A stretch of 64,000 bases of DNA, from assembly GCA_964036045.1 (NCBI GenBank), contig OZ038402.1:1457380-1521379 (forward strand), read 5' to 3'. Shown here one piece after another: positions 40,301 through 51,600 of this stretch. Source of the stretch: Eutreptiella sp. 'Long Island Sound 2002' (lineage: Eukaryota > Euglenozoa > Euglenophyceae > Eutreptiales > Eutreptiaceae). A program made the translations under genes and the position numbers. The notes beneath the pieces were generated by a model. That model was not told the origin of the DNA. It did not search any database and saw only the letters and a program-made list of their open reading frames with translations. Position 1 is the stretch's first letter; every line of letters starts with the position of its first letter.

Positions 40301-43300
40301 AGCGCGGCTGTACTCGTACCGAAGCGCGGCTGTACTGGTACCGAAGCGCGGCTGTACCGGTACCGAAGCGCGGCTGTACCGGTACCGCAGCGCGGCTGTA
40401 CCGGTACCGCAGCGCGGCTGTACCGGTACCGAAGCGGTACCGAAGCGCGGCTGTACCGGTACCGCAGCGGTGCTGTACCGGTACCAAAGCGCGGATGTAC
40501 CGGTACTGAAGCGCGGCTGTACCGGTACCGAAGCACGGCTGTACCGGTACCGCGGCGAGGCTGTACCGGTAACGAAGCGCGGCTGTACAGGTACCGCAGC
40601 GCGGCTGTACAGGTACCGCAGCGCGGCTGTACTGGTACCGAAGCGCGGCTGTACCGGTACCGCAGCGGTGCTGTACCGGTACCAAAGCGCGGATGTACCG
40701 GTACTGAAGCGCGGCTGTACCGGTACCGAAGCACGGCTGTACCGGTACCGCGGCGAGGCTGTACCGGTAACGAAGCGCGGCTGTACCGGTACCGAAGCGC
40801 GGCTGTACCGGTACCGCAGCGCGGCTGTACCGGTACCGCAGCGCGGCTGTACCGGTACCGCAGCGCGGCTGTACCGGTACCGAAGCGGTACCGAAGCGCG
40901 GCTGAACCGGTACCAAAGCGCGGCTGTACCGGTACTGAAGCGCGGCTGTACCAGTACCAAAGCGCGGCTGTACCGGTACCGAAGCGCGGCTATACTGGTA
41001 CCGAAGCGCGGCTGTACCGGTACTGCAGCGCGGCTGTACCGGTACCGAAGTGCGGCTGTACCGGTATCGCAGCGCGGCTGTACCGGTACCGAAGCGGTAC
41101 CGCAGCGCGGCTGTACCGGTACCAAAGCGCGGCTGTACCGGTACTGAAGCGCGGCTGTACCAGTACCAAAGCGCGGCTGTACCGGTACCGAAGCGCGGCT
41201 GTACTGGTACCGAAGCGCGGCTGTACCGGTACTGCAGCGCGGCTGTACCCGTACCGAAGTGCGGCTTCTACCCGTACCGAAGCGCGGCTGTACCGGTACC
41301 GCAGCGCGGCTGTACCGGTACCGAGGCGGTACCGCAGCGCGGCTGTACCGGTACCAAAGCGCGGCTGTACCGGTACTGAAGCGCGGCTGTACCAGTACCA
41401 AAGCGCGGCTGTACCGGTACAGAAGCGCAGCTGTACTGGTACCGAAGCGCGGCTGTACCGGTATTGCAGCGCGGCTGTACCGGTACCGAAGTGCGGCTGT
41501 ACCGGTACCATAGCGCGGCTGTACCATTACCGAAGCGCGGCTGTACCGGTATCGCAGCGCGGCTGTACCGGTACCGCAGCGCAGCTGTACCATTACCGAA
41601 GCACGGCTGTACCGGTACCACAGCGCGGCTGTACCGGTACCGAAGCGCGGCTGTACTGGTACCGAAGCGCGGCTGTACCGGTACCGAAGCGCGGCTGTAC
41701 CGGTACCGCAGCGCGGCTGTAATGGTACCGAAGCGCGGCTGTACCGATACCGCAGCGCGGCTGTACCGGTACCGAAGCGCGGCTGTACCAGTACCGAAGC
41801 GCGGCTGTACTGGTACCGAAGCGCGGCTGTACCGGTACCGCAGCGCGGCTGTACCGGTACCGAAGCTCGGCTGTACTGGTACCGCAGCGCGGCTGTACCG
41901 GTACCGAAGCGCGGTTGTACCGGTACTGAAGCGCAGCTGTACGTACTGCAGCGCAGCTGTGCCATTACCGCAGCGCGGCTGTACCGGTACCGTAGCGCGG
42001 CTGTACCGGTACCGCAGCGCAGCTGTACCGTTACCCAAGCGCGGCTGTACCGGTGCCGAAGCGCGGCTGTACCGGTATCAAAGCGCGGCTGTACCGGTAC
42101 CGAAGCGCAGCCGTACCGGTACCGAAGCGCGGCTGTAGCGGTACCGCAGCGCGGCTGTACCGGTACCGCAGCGCGGCTATACCGGTACCGAAGCGCGGCT
42201 GTACCGGTACCGAAGCGCGGCTGTACTGGTACCGAAGCGCGGCTGTACCGGTACCGCAGCGCGGCTGTACCGGTACCGAAGCGCGGCTGTACCGGTACCG
42301 TAGCGCGGCTGTACCGGTACCGCAACGCAGCTGTACCGTTACCCAAGCGCGGCTGTAGCGGTACCGCAGCGCGGCTGTACCGGTATCGAAGCGCGGCTGT
42401 ACCGGTACCGAAGCGCGGCCGTACCGGTACCGCAGCGCGGCTGTAGCGGTACCGCAGCGTGGCTGTACCGGTACCGCAGCGCGGCTGTACCGGTACCGAA
42501 GCGCGGTTGTACCGGCACCGCAGCGCGGCTGTACCGGTACCGCAGCGCGGCTGTACCGGTACCGCAGCGCGGCTGTACCATTACCGAAGCACGGCTGTAC
42601 CGGTACCGAAGCGCGGCTGTACCGGTACCGCAGCGCGGCTGTACCGGTACCGCAGCGCGGCTGTACCGGTACCAGAGCACGGCTGTACCGGTACCAAAGC
42701 GCGGCTGTACCGGTACCGAAGCGCAGCCGTACCGGTACCGAAGCGCGGCTGTAATGGTACCGAAGCGCGGCTGTACCGATACCGCAGCGCGGCTGTACCG
42801 GTACCGAAGCGCGGCTGTACCGGTACCGAAGCGCGGCCCTTACCGAAGCGCGGCTGTACCGGTACCGCAGCGCGGCTGTACCGGTACCGAAGCGCGGCTG
42901 TACCGGTACCGTAGCGCGGCTGTACCGGTACCGCAGCGCAGCTGTACCGTTACCCAAGCGCGGCTGTAGCGGTACCGCAGCGCGGCTGTACCGGTACCGA
43001 AGCGCGGCTGTACCGGTACCGAAGCGCGGCCGTACCGGTACCGCAGCGCGGCTGTAGCGGTACCGCAGCGTGGCTGTACCGGTACCGCAGCGCGGCTGTA
43101 CCGGTACCGAAGCGCGGCTGTACCGGTACCATAGCGCGGCTGTACCGGTACCGCAGCGCGGCTGTACCGGTACCGAAGCGCGGCTGTACCGGTACCGCAG
43201 CGCGGCTGTACCGGTACCGCAGCGCGGCTGTACCGGTACCGCAGCGCGGCTGTACCATTACCGAAGCACGGCTGTACCGGTACCGAAGCGCGGCTGTACC

Positions 43301-44006
43301 GGTACCGAAGGACGGCTGTACCGGTACCGCAGCGCGGCTGTACCGGTACCGGAGCGCGGCTGTACCGGTACCGCAGCGCGGCTGTAATGGTACCGAAGCG
43401 CGGCTGTACCGGTACCGAAGCGCGGCTGTACTGGTACCGAAGCGCGGCTGTACGGGTACCGCAGTGCGGCTGTACCGGTACCGCAGCGCGGCTGTACCGG
43501 TACCGAAGCGCGGCTGTACCGGTACCGCAGCGCGGCTGTACCGGTACCGCAGCGCGGCTGTACCGGTACCGCAGCGCGGCTGTACCGGTACCGCAGCGCG
43601 GTTGTACCGGTACCGAAGCGCGGCTGTACCGGTACCGCAGCGCGGCTGTACCGGTACCGCAGCGCGGCTGTACCGGTACCGAAGCGCGGCTGTACCGGTA
43701 CCGCAGGGCGGCTGTACCGGTACCAAAGCGCGGTTGTACCGGTACCGAAGCGCAGCTGTACGTACTGCAGCGCAGCTGTACCATTACCGCAGCGCGGCTG
43801 TACCAGTACCGCAGCGCGGCTGTACCGGTACTGCAGCGCAGCTGTACCGTTACCCAAGCGCGGCTGTACCGGTGCCGAAGCGCGGCTGTACCGGTATCAA
43901 AGCGCGGCTGTACCGGTACCAAAGCGCAGCCGTACCGGTACCGAAGCGCGGCTGTAGCGGTACCGCAGCGCGGCTGTACCGGTACCGCAGCGCGGCTATA
44001 CCGGTA
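37368..44006 (+). repeat. 22-bp satellite array, left (long) arm
   Basis: About 300 copies of GCGCGGCTGTACCGGTACCG followed by AA or CA. The penultimate base (A or C) is the main variable site; single substitutions elsewhere. Higher-order structure is visible: a block with the unusual words CTGTAACGCGGCG and CCTTAGCGCGGCC occurs at 38228-38412 and again about 405 bp later, and blocks containing the deletion junction GAAGCGGTACC recur near 40435, 40883, 41091 and 41327. The unit has no stop codon in most registers, so ORFs up to 1056 codons with a 22-residue period arise on both strands; they are by-products. Confidence 0.97.
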
Positions 44007-44044
44007 CCCTAACCCTAACCCTAACCCTAACCCTAACCCTAACC
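44007..44044 (+). repeat. Six CCCTAA telomere repeats at the satellite inversion point
   Basis: Six exact copies of CCCTAA plus CC. On the plus strand this is the orientation of a left chromosome end whose body would lie to the right. Left junction GGTACCCTAA overlaps the satellite's GGTACC; right junction is AACCGAAGGTACCGG. Confidence 0.98.
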
Positions 44045-45416
44045 GAAGGTACCGGTACAGCCGCGCTTTGGTACCGGTACAGCCGCGCTGCAGTACCGGT
44101 ACAGCCGCGCTGCAATACCGGTACAGCCGCGCTGCGGTGCCGGTACAGCCGCGCTTCGGTACCGGTACAGCCGCGCTTTGGTACTGGTACAGCCGCGCTT
44201 CGGTACCGGTACAGCCGCGCTTCGGTACCGGTACAGCCGCGCTGCGGTACCGGTACAGCCGCGCTTCGGTACCGGTACAGCCGCGCTGCGGTACCGGTAC
44301 AGCCGCGCTGCGGTACCGGTACAGCCGCGCTGCGGTACCGGTACAGCCGCGCTTCGGCACCGGTACAGCCGCGCTTTGGTACCGGTACAGCCGCGCTGCG
44401 GTACCGGTACAGCCGCGCTTCGGTACTGGTACAGCCGCGCTTCGGTACCGGTGCAGCCTCGCCGCGGTACCGGTACAGCCGCGCTGCGGTACCAGTACAG
44501 CCGCGCTTCGGTACCGGTACAGCCGCGCTTTGGTACCGGTACAGCCGCGCTGCGGTACCGGTACAGCCGCGCTTCGGTACCGGTACAGCCGCGCTTCGGT
44601 ACCGGTACAGCCTCGCCGCGGTACCGGTACAGCCGCGCTGCGGTACCAGTACAGCCGCGCTTCGGTACCGGTACAGCCGCGCTTCGGTACCGGTACAGCC
44701 GCGCTTCGGTACCGGCACAACCGCGCTTCGGTACCGGTACAGCCGCGCTTCGGTACCGGTACAGCCGCGATTCGGTACCGGTACGCCGCGCTTCGCTACC
44801 GATACAGCCGCGCTTTGGTACCGGTACAGCCGCGCTTCGGTACCGGTACAGCCGCGCTTCAGTATCGGTACAGCCGCGCTTCGGTACCGGTACAGCCGCG
44901 CTTCGGTACCGGTACAGCCGCGATTTGGTACTGGTACAGCCGCGCTTTGGTACCGGTGCAGCCGCGCTTCGGTACCGCTACAGCCGCGCTTCGGTACCGG
45001 TACAGCCGCGCTTTGGTACCGGTACAACCGCGCTTCGGTACCGGTACAGCCGTGCTTCAGTACCGGTACAGCCGCGCTGCGGTACCGGTACAGCCGAGCT
45101 TCGGTACCGGTACAGCCGCGCTTCGGTACCGGTACAACCGCGTTGCGGTACCGGTACAGCCGCGCTTCGGTTCCGGTACAGCCGCGCTGCGGTACCGGTA
45201 CAGCCGCGCTTCGGTACCGGTACAGCCGCGCTGCGGTACCGGTACACCCGCGCTTCGGTACCGGTACAGCCGCGCTTTGGTACCGGTACAGCCGCGCTGC
45301 GGTACCGGTACAGCCGCGCTTTGGTACAGGTACAGCCGCGCTTCGGCACTAGTACAGCCGCGCTGCGGTACCGGTACAGCCGCGCTTCGGTACCGGTACA
45401 GTCGCGCTGCGGTACC
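44045..45416 (-). repeat. 22-bp satellite array, right (short) arm, inverted
   Basis: About 62 copies of the same unit in reverse complement (CGGTACCGGTACAGCCGCGC), with the same A/C versus T/G variable site. Ends at a run of the 10-bp CCCCATAGG repeat. Confidence 0.97.
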
Positions 45417-45466
45417 AGGTCCCCATAGGCCCCCATAGGCCCCCATAGGTCCCCATAGGTCCATAG
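45417..45466. repeat. Short run of the CCCCATAGG minisatellite bordering the satellite
   Basis: Four to five units of the repeat that forms 13314-13745. Confidence 0.9.
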
Positions 45467-45519
45467 GGCGCTTCAACGGCCTGCACAGCACGATTAGCAC
45501 CTCGAAAAGGGGAGAGAAC

Positions 45520-45945
45520 AGACCATTTTTGAGCTGCCGAGGCTGGTAAACTACATAAGCAGGTTGTGCCTTGGACCCCTTGGGAGCCCCCCCCCCCCAA
45601 AAAAAAACCAAGTAGGGTGAAGAACACATAAAGAGGGGTTAAAACATGCTTTCCATAGGATATTTGATCATTTTGGATGGTCAAAGTATCAAAAAAATCA
45701 GTTTTGGAAATTTCCATTTTTGAGTTGCTGAGGCGGGAAAACTGCTTAAGCAGGTTGTGCCCTAGACCCCTTTGGGAGCCCCCCCCCCCCCCCAACACCC
45801 AGATAGGGTGAAAACCACATAAAGAGGGGCTAAATCAAGCTTTACATAGCATATTTCATCATTGTGAGTGGTCACAATATCAAACTTTTTTTGCAAAATT
45901 TTCCATTTTTGACTTGCAGAGGGTGGAAAACTGCTTAAGCAGTTT
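45520..45945. repeat. Repeat C, two diverged tandem copies
   Basis: TTTTTGAGCTGCCGAGG, AAACT(A/G)C(A/T)TAAGCAGG, C-run, AGGGTGAA(G/A)A(A/C)CACATAAAGAGG, ATGCTTTCCATAG; more diverged from the 27.5-kb copies than those are from each other. Confidence 0.85.
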
Positions 45946-45959
45946 GTGCACACACCAAA

Positions 45960-46240
45960 TGCCATTGAACCACCTACAGACAGCAATTTCGAAGCTTTTG
46001 GGGGGGCCATGGCTCGGGCGAGATGGGCCCAGTGGCCACTAGGTGGGTCCCCATGGGCGCTCAAGTACCCGTATTGTCACCAAATGATCACCCAAACCCA
46101 ACCTAGGGGCAACAGAAGGGTTTCGGAAAAAGTCGAAATGTGAAAATTTACGGCTTACACGACTTACCGCAAAAAAAAAACACGACTAGACGATTTTTTT
46201 TGTTACAGGCATTTACCGCAAAAAAAAAATACACGAATTA
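45960..46240. repeat. Repeat A copy followed by inverted repeat-G copies
   Basis: 45960-46137 matches repeat A. 46140-46240 contains two ACCGCAAAAAAAAA units, the reverse orientation of 12803-12935, with CACGACTAGACGATTTTT as the reverse of 12163-12181. Confidence 0.75.
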
Positions 46241-46392
46241 CAACATACACACTCCAATAGGGCACGCTGCGAGTGGGTTTCAAGATTGCCCGACCACGCC
46301 CGGGACTGCCCTGCCTTCCGATTTGCTATTCGCGCACGGCAAAATAGGTGAGCTGTGTTACTAGGTCCACCAACCCATGTAATTTTTCCCAT

Positions 46393-47388
46393 TTAGCGGT
46401 GTAGCACTCTGTAGTAATAGCGCTTGACAGAAAATTGTATCCAGCGCGCCACGAGATCTGCTACAAAATTTTCCGTTGGGGCAATTCGGTAATGATTTAC
46501 AGTTAGATCTTTGCCCATCCACAACGTGTGCTGAGCCGGCATCATCATGCTATTCGGGCTGATTATGAACCCGCCTCTCATGCGTATGCGGTGAGGCTGG
46601 TTGCCTGCGCGACTCGGAGTTGGTCTTTAGAGATGAGTAAGATATCATCAAAGTACCATGTCCATTGGAACATTGGACAGAATGCGCGCAAATAAATGCT
46701 ATAGCAGCCAAGGGCTTAGTCCCACCGAAGGGTACCCGAACAATGCAATATCTACCCCCCCCCCACGCCCCAATTCGGACGGCATTTATTTGGCTAGCCG
46801 GCAAATGTATTGACCACTAGCAGTTTTTAGGATCTAATTTACATGCCCACAAGTCTGGCATGCTCTGCCTCAATAAATGTGCTAAACCTTCAAGAGAGGG
46901 TAACCAGAATTTACAGGCTTTCCTGGAACACCACGCATGAAATTGGGTCATGTTAACGATCATTACTGCCTTTTCGGACTTTGAGGAAAACTTGGGCAGC
47001 GGGGGGGGGGGGTCTTCAGTTGGCTGTAACAGGTCTTCTGTGCACGAAGCATGGCTTGTGCCTTTGGGCACCGAGCCAAAGGTTGAGGTGGGCCAAACAC
47101 AACCGCAGCGATAAAGGCCGGATCACGCCACAGTTCCCAAAGGTCCTCTGGGATTTTCACGGACCCCCTACACCCAATACCTTTACTTGCTATTTCTAAT
47201 GTCACATGTTGTGTTGAGCCCAAAGTTGGTGAGCTCGCAAAATTGGGGGGTTGGGGGGCAAATTCTACGAATCGGTGCAACACAACCTCGACCAATTTGA
47301 GGTCCCGTTGCATTGTAGAGAGATGGGATGGTGGTCTGTCAATGATCCACTTCAGTGATTCTTGCCACCACATATGCAAAAGGCCCAA
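46393..47388 (-). pseudogene. Reverse transcriptase remnant
   Basis: Minus strand, three frames. 47388-46980: GLLHMWWQESLKWIIDRPPS ... VTLEIASK. 46970-46820: KAVMIVNMTQFHAWCSRKAC ... ACKLDPKNC, the last part like the first catalytic-Asp strand (K-(L/I)-D). 46800-46690: ASQINAVRIGAWGGGRYCIV then VPFGGTKPLAAIAF, corresponding to the LPFG palm motif. 46664-46600: WYFDDILLISKDQLR, an exact Y-x-D-D active site (46655-46644). 46575-46396: GFIISPNSMMMPAQHTLWMG then KDL, the post-YxDD G(F/W)xxxPxK...W(L/M)G pattern. Frameshifts and stops between blocks show it is dead. Family (LTR, DIRS or other) not decided; no LTRs or recombinase recognised. Confidence 0.65.
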
Positions 47389-49609
47389 AACACGGGCACG
47401 CGGGGCTCAACAAAGAGAGGACATTTTTATGTCGTGTCTGAGAAGTGCTCATCCTAGTTTTTGCCGCACTTAACGCATCGCTCTTGTTTGATTGGGTCCA
47501 CTAGATCCACGTGTACATCCTAAAGCCTGTCGTCTGACCGATTCATGATGTTGTGTGGGGTGGCGGGTAGTTGTGGGTGAGGGCTGGGCAACCAGTGATT
47601 TGGGTAGCCGTGCAGGTTCTTCCATAGATGTCCCCTAGAGCACACCAAAACTCGTATGTGCTTGACTCGACCGCCATACGGGGTGGGTCCGACACGCAGC
47701 AGGGCGTCGTAATGCGATGATTTCTGTGGGTTTACACCGGGGCTGGGGTGCTCTACGAGGTGGGATATGGGGACCGAGCGGGACTCTCTCGGCGACATGG
47801 ATTTATTGCCAACGGTGTCCCCGTCCACGTTGATGACTACCAGTTGTGTGAGGGGACCCTCGTCCACGAAGATAGGCCAGCTATCTTCGGAGGATGTGGG
47901 TTTGATACCGATGCCTCTGCGGGCGTCGGGCCACGGCAAAAAGGACTAGCAAGTGGATTGTCCATGACAATGGTGGGTTGGCATATGCTGTTGCCTATGC
48001 CTCATAGTTCCAGCGGCCCCGCCAAGGTGCGACGCAATTTGGGAACCCTGCCCATGCAAGCAAGGCAGCTCCAAGGCGAAGCCAAGAATGCCACCCAACA
48101 TAGTGTTGTGCCGATCCCCAAAGCAAGGAGCGTTCAGCGGACTGCAATGCTTTTGGGAATATCCCAAATGGGACGACACCACATCGGTCTGATTCGGCAA
48201 GATACACGGCCAAATAGTGACTCTAGGCCTCACACCACAGTCCCAACAGCACAGTTGTGCTTGTATTGTAGCCCTACCCGCTGACCTATACTGTCCCGCC
48301 CTGTCCCGCGCAGGCAGGCACAAGACTCACATACCACCTCAATTGCTAACCTAGGTATGCCACTGCCGTTGGCACTTTTGGTGAAAATTCATAGTTGTTT
48401 GCGCTTGGTGACATTGGTCTCGGACAAACTTGCAGCTTCGTTGACATGAAGGAGATGGGCCATGGAGAGACTTGCCAAGGCCAAGGTGACGGTGTCGCAC
48501 GGATTGAATATGGGTTGGGCCATGTAGACAAGCATGCAGCTCCGGGGTTCCCCAACCCCATTTTGGGGCCAAGTGATGGTAGATTCGGTCGGCCCCGGCA
48601 GCCATGGCCCAATGTTTGGGCATGAAAATGATGGGAAGGAATTCAAGCTTCTTGCAGAGGCGGACCACGGACAGGACACTTTGAAGGGATGTGGACGACT
48701 TTCCCTGGGGACCAAGTAAACAGAGACGGGCGGACAAGAGGTCACCAGGTGTGAACTCGGGATACTTTATGGCTACTTTGGATAATTTGCACAAGGTGGA
48801 AAGCCATGCCACGAAGCCAAGGAGCTCCAGTTTCTTGCATAGGCGGGCCGCGAAGAAGACACCCCAAAGGGATGTGGACAATTTGCCCTGGGAGGCCAAG
48901 AAACGGAGATGGATGGAGATCAGGGCACCAGCTATGAACTCGGGATACTTTATGGCTGATTTGGATAATTCATGCAAGGTGGGTAGTCATGCCGTGACTG
49001 TTTCTCGGGCCCACCGAGGGATGGCCAAGGAGAGGTTATTGGTCGCTGGGTCGGCCGCGCACATGTCGGACAAGGTCGCGGCCAAGTAACAAAATCGACC
49101 GGCAAGGGGGAGAAGGAGGGGATGCGGAAAATCAGCCCAATGCGGGCTGGGAATGGGGGCGGCTGTCGCTACCTGGACATTTGGTTGGCGCCCCCCCCCC
49201 CCCCCCCCCGAGCTCGGGGGAATCACACTAGCCGACGAAGCCACAGAGGCTAGGGCAGTATGCATTTGGGCCGGAGAAGGGGGCATTAGGTCATGGAGAG
49301 CCTTGCTTGGACCAATGGAGCTTCCCACAACGGATACATGGGTACGGTGGAGGGCCGGGGACATCATACATACGTCCTGTCAACAACATCGTGTAAATCC
49401 TCCAAGCCCCAATTTGGGTACATCCGCCACGATAGGGGTGTGCACCCGCCCGGGTCTAGGGCCAAGGGCCGCTAGGGGGGATTCATTTGGGAAGGCAGAG
49501 TTGGGACAAACGGCGCCTACGGGGCCACATGGGAATGATTGGCACACCTGCGTGCCCACTGAGCGTACATGCCACATTGGAAACAGGCTCCGGGTACTGC
49601 AATGGTAGA
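47389..49609 (-). pseudogene. Degenerate ORFs upstream of the RT, including a tandem-duplicated segment
   Basis: Minus frames from 49367 to 47520 read in places like protein (NLSLAIPRWARETVTA; KSAIKYPEFIAGALISIHLR; DEGPLTQLVVINVDGDTVGN). 48640-49010 is a ~185-bp tandem duplication, giving paired peptides KYPEFIAGALISIHLRFLAS and KYPEFTPGDLLSARLCLLGP. In the upstream unit a TGA (codon after TVTA) replaces the TGG seen in its partner. They could be the 5' part of the retroelement at 46.4-47.4 kb, but no domain is named. Contains a C-run at 49191-49209. Confidence 0.35.
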
Positions 49610-50198
49610 TGGTGGCGCAGTGCTGCAACAAGCTGGGACGGCGTGGGGCCTAGTCACTAGGCATCAGCGAAATTATAGAGAAAACACAGCAACCCTCCGC
49701 CAGCATTTTCCCCGATAGCACCAACTCCAAAGGTTTGGATTCAACATAGCACAACAGGGCATGGGCAACATCACGCTACCAAACCTATGGCAAGGATTGC
49801 TGAGAGAGGGAGACCACAACATCCCAAGACGGCGGGGGGACCTTGGGCCCTGTGAGCTAGGCCAGCTGTCACTCAATGTCCGCAAGCTCCTTCCGAATGT
49901 CCACTTGAGGGCAACTATCATCAAGAATCTCAGAAGGTTGAACAACATCCCAGGTTCCTAGTCACTTGACTCCACATTGAGTCAAAGAGCGTACGTGTTC
50001 TACTAGGCTGCCCATCTCACAAAGGCCTGGCGCACCAAAGAGTGAGTCTATGCACGAGAATGAAAGTGAAGGTGATAGCAAATCAAGATCTTGGTCTGTA
50101 TGGGAGAGGGAAGAGTCATGATCATAAGATTCCGCAGAAGCTTGCGAAAGTTCATCAAAATCTAAGTGTCTACACGGATGAGAGCTAGGAGCGGAGGG
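49610..50198. other. Spacer
   Basis: No gene recognised. Confidence 0.4.
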
Positions 50199-51600
50199 CT
50201 AGGTTAGGGAATGAATGAAAGCTTCAAGTGTGCGTGGGACCATGAAAGGTTCCTCATCATAGAGTGGGTTCTTCATGCGGCGTACCTTTGCGAGGACACT
50301 CGCTTTCTCATTACAAATAATACCCGGGTGTGAGGGAACATGATACCATTCAAGGCTGCCACAGTGGCAATCAATGAGTTGCAAAAGTGCCACCAAAGTT
50401 CAAAGTATGCGACTGGGCTAGTACTACAAACCTAGCCTCGTGCGTAGCCATGTGGCCCCATTGAAGACCCACTCGCTGTGTGTGACGATGGCAATATCAT
50501 GGCTGGCTTCAATTTCATTTGGCTAGGGGCGGGCGGGGGGGGGGGGGGGCATCCCACCCCACCCCAAAAGGCCCCTCCCTCTAAGGGCACCACCCTCCTT
50601 ACAACGGGGTGGGGTGGGATGGGGCCAAATCGGTTGATTGCCAAAATTGAAAATGGAAGGTGATAGCATTGTTGGCCTAGCTAGGTGGTTCCAGTTTATT
50701 GCTGGTGGTATCTAGATGGTTGTTGTTCAAAACCTGTTCAAAAGCGTTGAATGTTGCCACTTACAAAGCATAAGCCCACCTGCCTTCGATGCACCCTTCC
50801 TCCCGATTCAAAATGCACGGTGCTAAGGTATACCATTCCATCCCTTTCCAAACCCCCGCTGTAAAAGCACACACCCCCCCCTTTCCAAGTGGGGTGGGGT
50901 GGCCCGCCCCATCATGTGTGCAGATAGACAGAGCCCTGTTTACCGCTAGTCGCTCAGCCGCCTGCTTAGTTTGACCCAATTGGAGTTGTAAAGAGCCAAC
51001 TCAAGCTCATGTTCAACATAGACGCCGTAGCCGCCGATATAGTCTTAGTGTCATGCCATTTGGACAAGCCGTCCATGTAGATGAGTTTGACGTCCCTAGA
51101 CTCCAATGTGTGCATTGTTTGGAGGAAAATGTTTTTGGCACCTTGTTTGCGGAGAACTTGTCTTTTTTGCTTGCTTTCGGCGGCCGGCATTCGGTGCAAA
51201 AGAGAAATATCAGTGGCTTTACGCAACTAAAACCCTTTTCCCAATATGTGGGAGGCAATAGCATGCAGCATGGAAGCCAGGAGTCGGGGCGGGATGTGTT
51301 TGCACAAGAATTGTTCTCACTGCAACAGTGTGCGGTGCCAAGCACGTAAAAAACCCAACCAATAGCAGGTCGCAGGCGAGGCATGTGCTCTTTGGGAAAA
51401 TAGCCAATTGGAGATCGTGGCAGACCATGCAATCAGACCGTGGGCGTGTGTGAGTGACTTTTCTCGGTGTGTGCTCAGCAATGAATCAAAGGAGGGGATG
51501 CTCTGTCCCTCATGGGCAAAGGGGAGCCTTGTTGCACCGAGGAGGGCCCGGGCCTTCTGCAGGAAACTGCAGGACAAGAGCACATGGTCCCTTGTTTGTG
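50199..51600 (-). pseudogene. LINE-type C-terminal remnant: zinc-knuckle-like segment and RNase H domain
   Basis: Minus strand. ~51590-51535: DHVLLSCSFLQKARALLG, like the HxLxxC end of a zf-RVT motif. ~51110-51060: VKLIYMDGLSKWHD, first RNase H Asp in (I/Y)xDG. In another frame GGYGVYVEHELELALYN, then AAERLAVNRALSIC (second acidic residue E, near 50950). After about 500 bp of unrelated G/C-rich sequence, LEWYHVPSHPGIICNEKASV (50360-50305), the W-x-x-VPSHxGIxxNExA motif. Frameshifts and an insertion separate the blocks. The gene ends near 50199. Confidence 0.6.

Noticed and set aside
37746-40916. 1056-codon ORF (and many 200-890-codon ORFs) in the satellite
   Set aside because: The 22-bp unit lacks stops in most registers, so all three-unit periods give 22-residue repeats on both strands. 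No non-repeat sequence, start context or splice signal supports coding.
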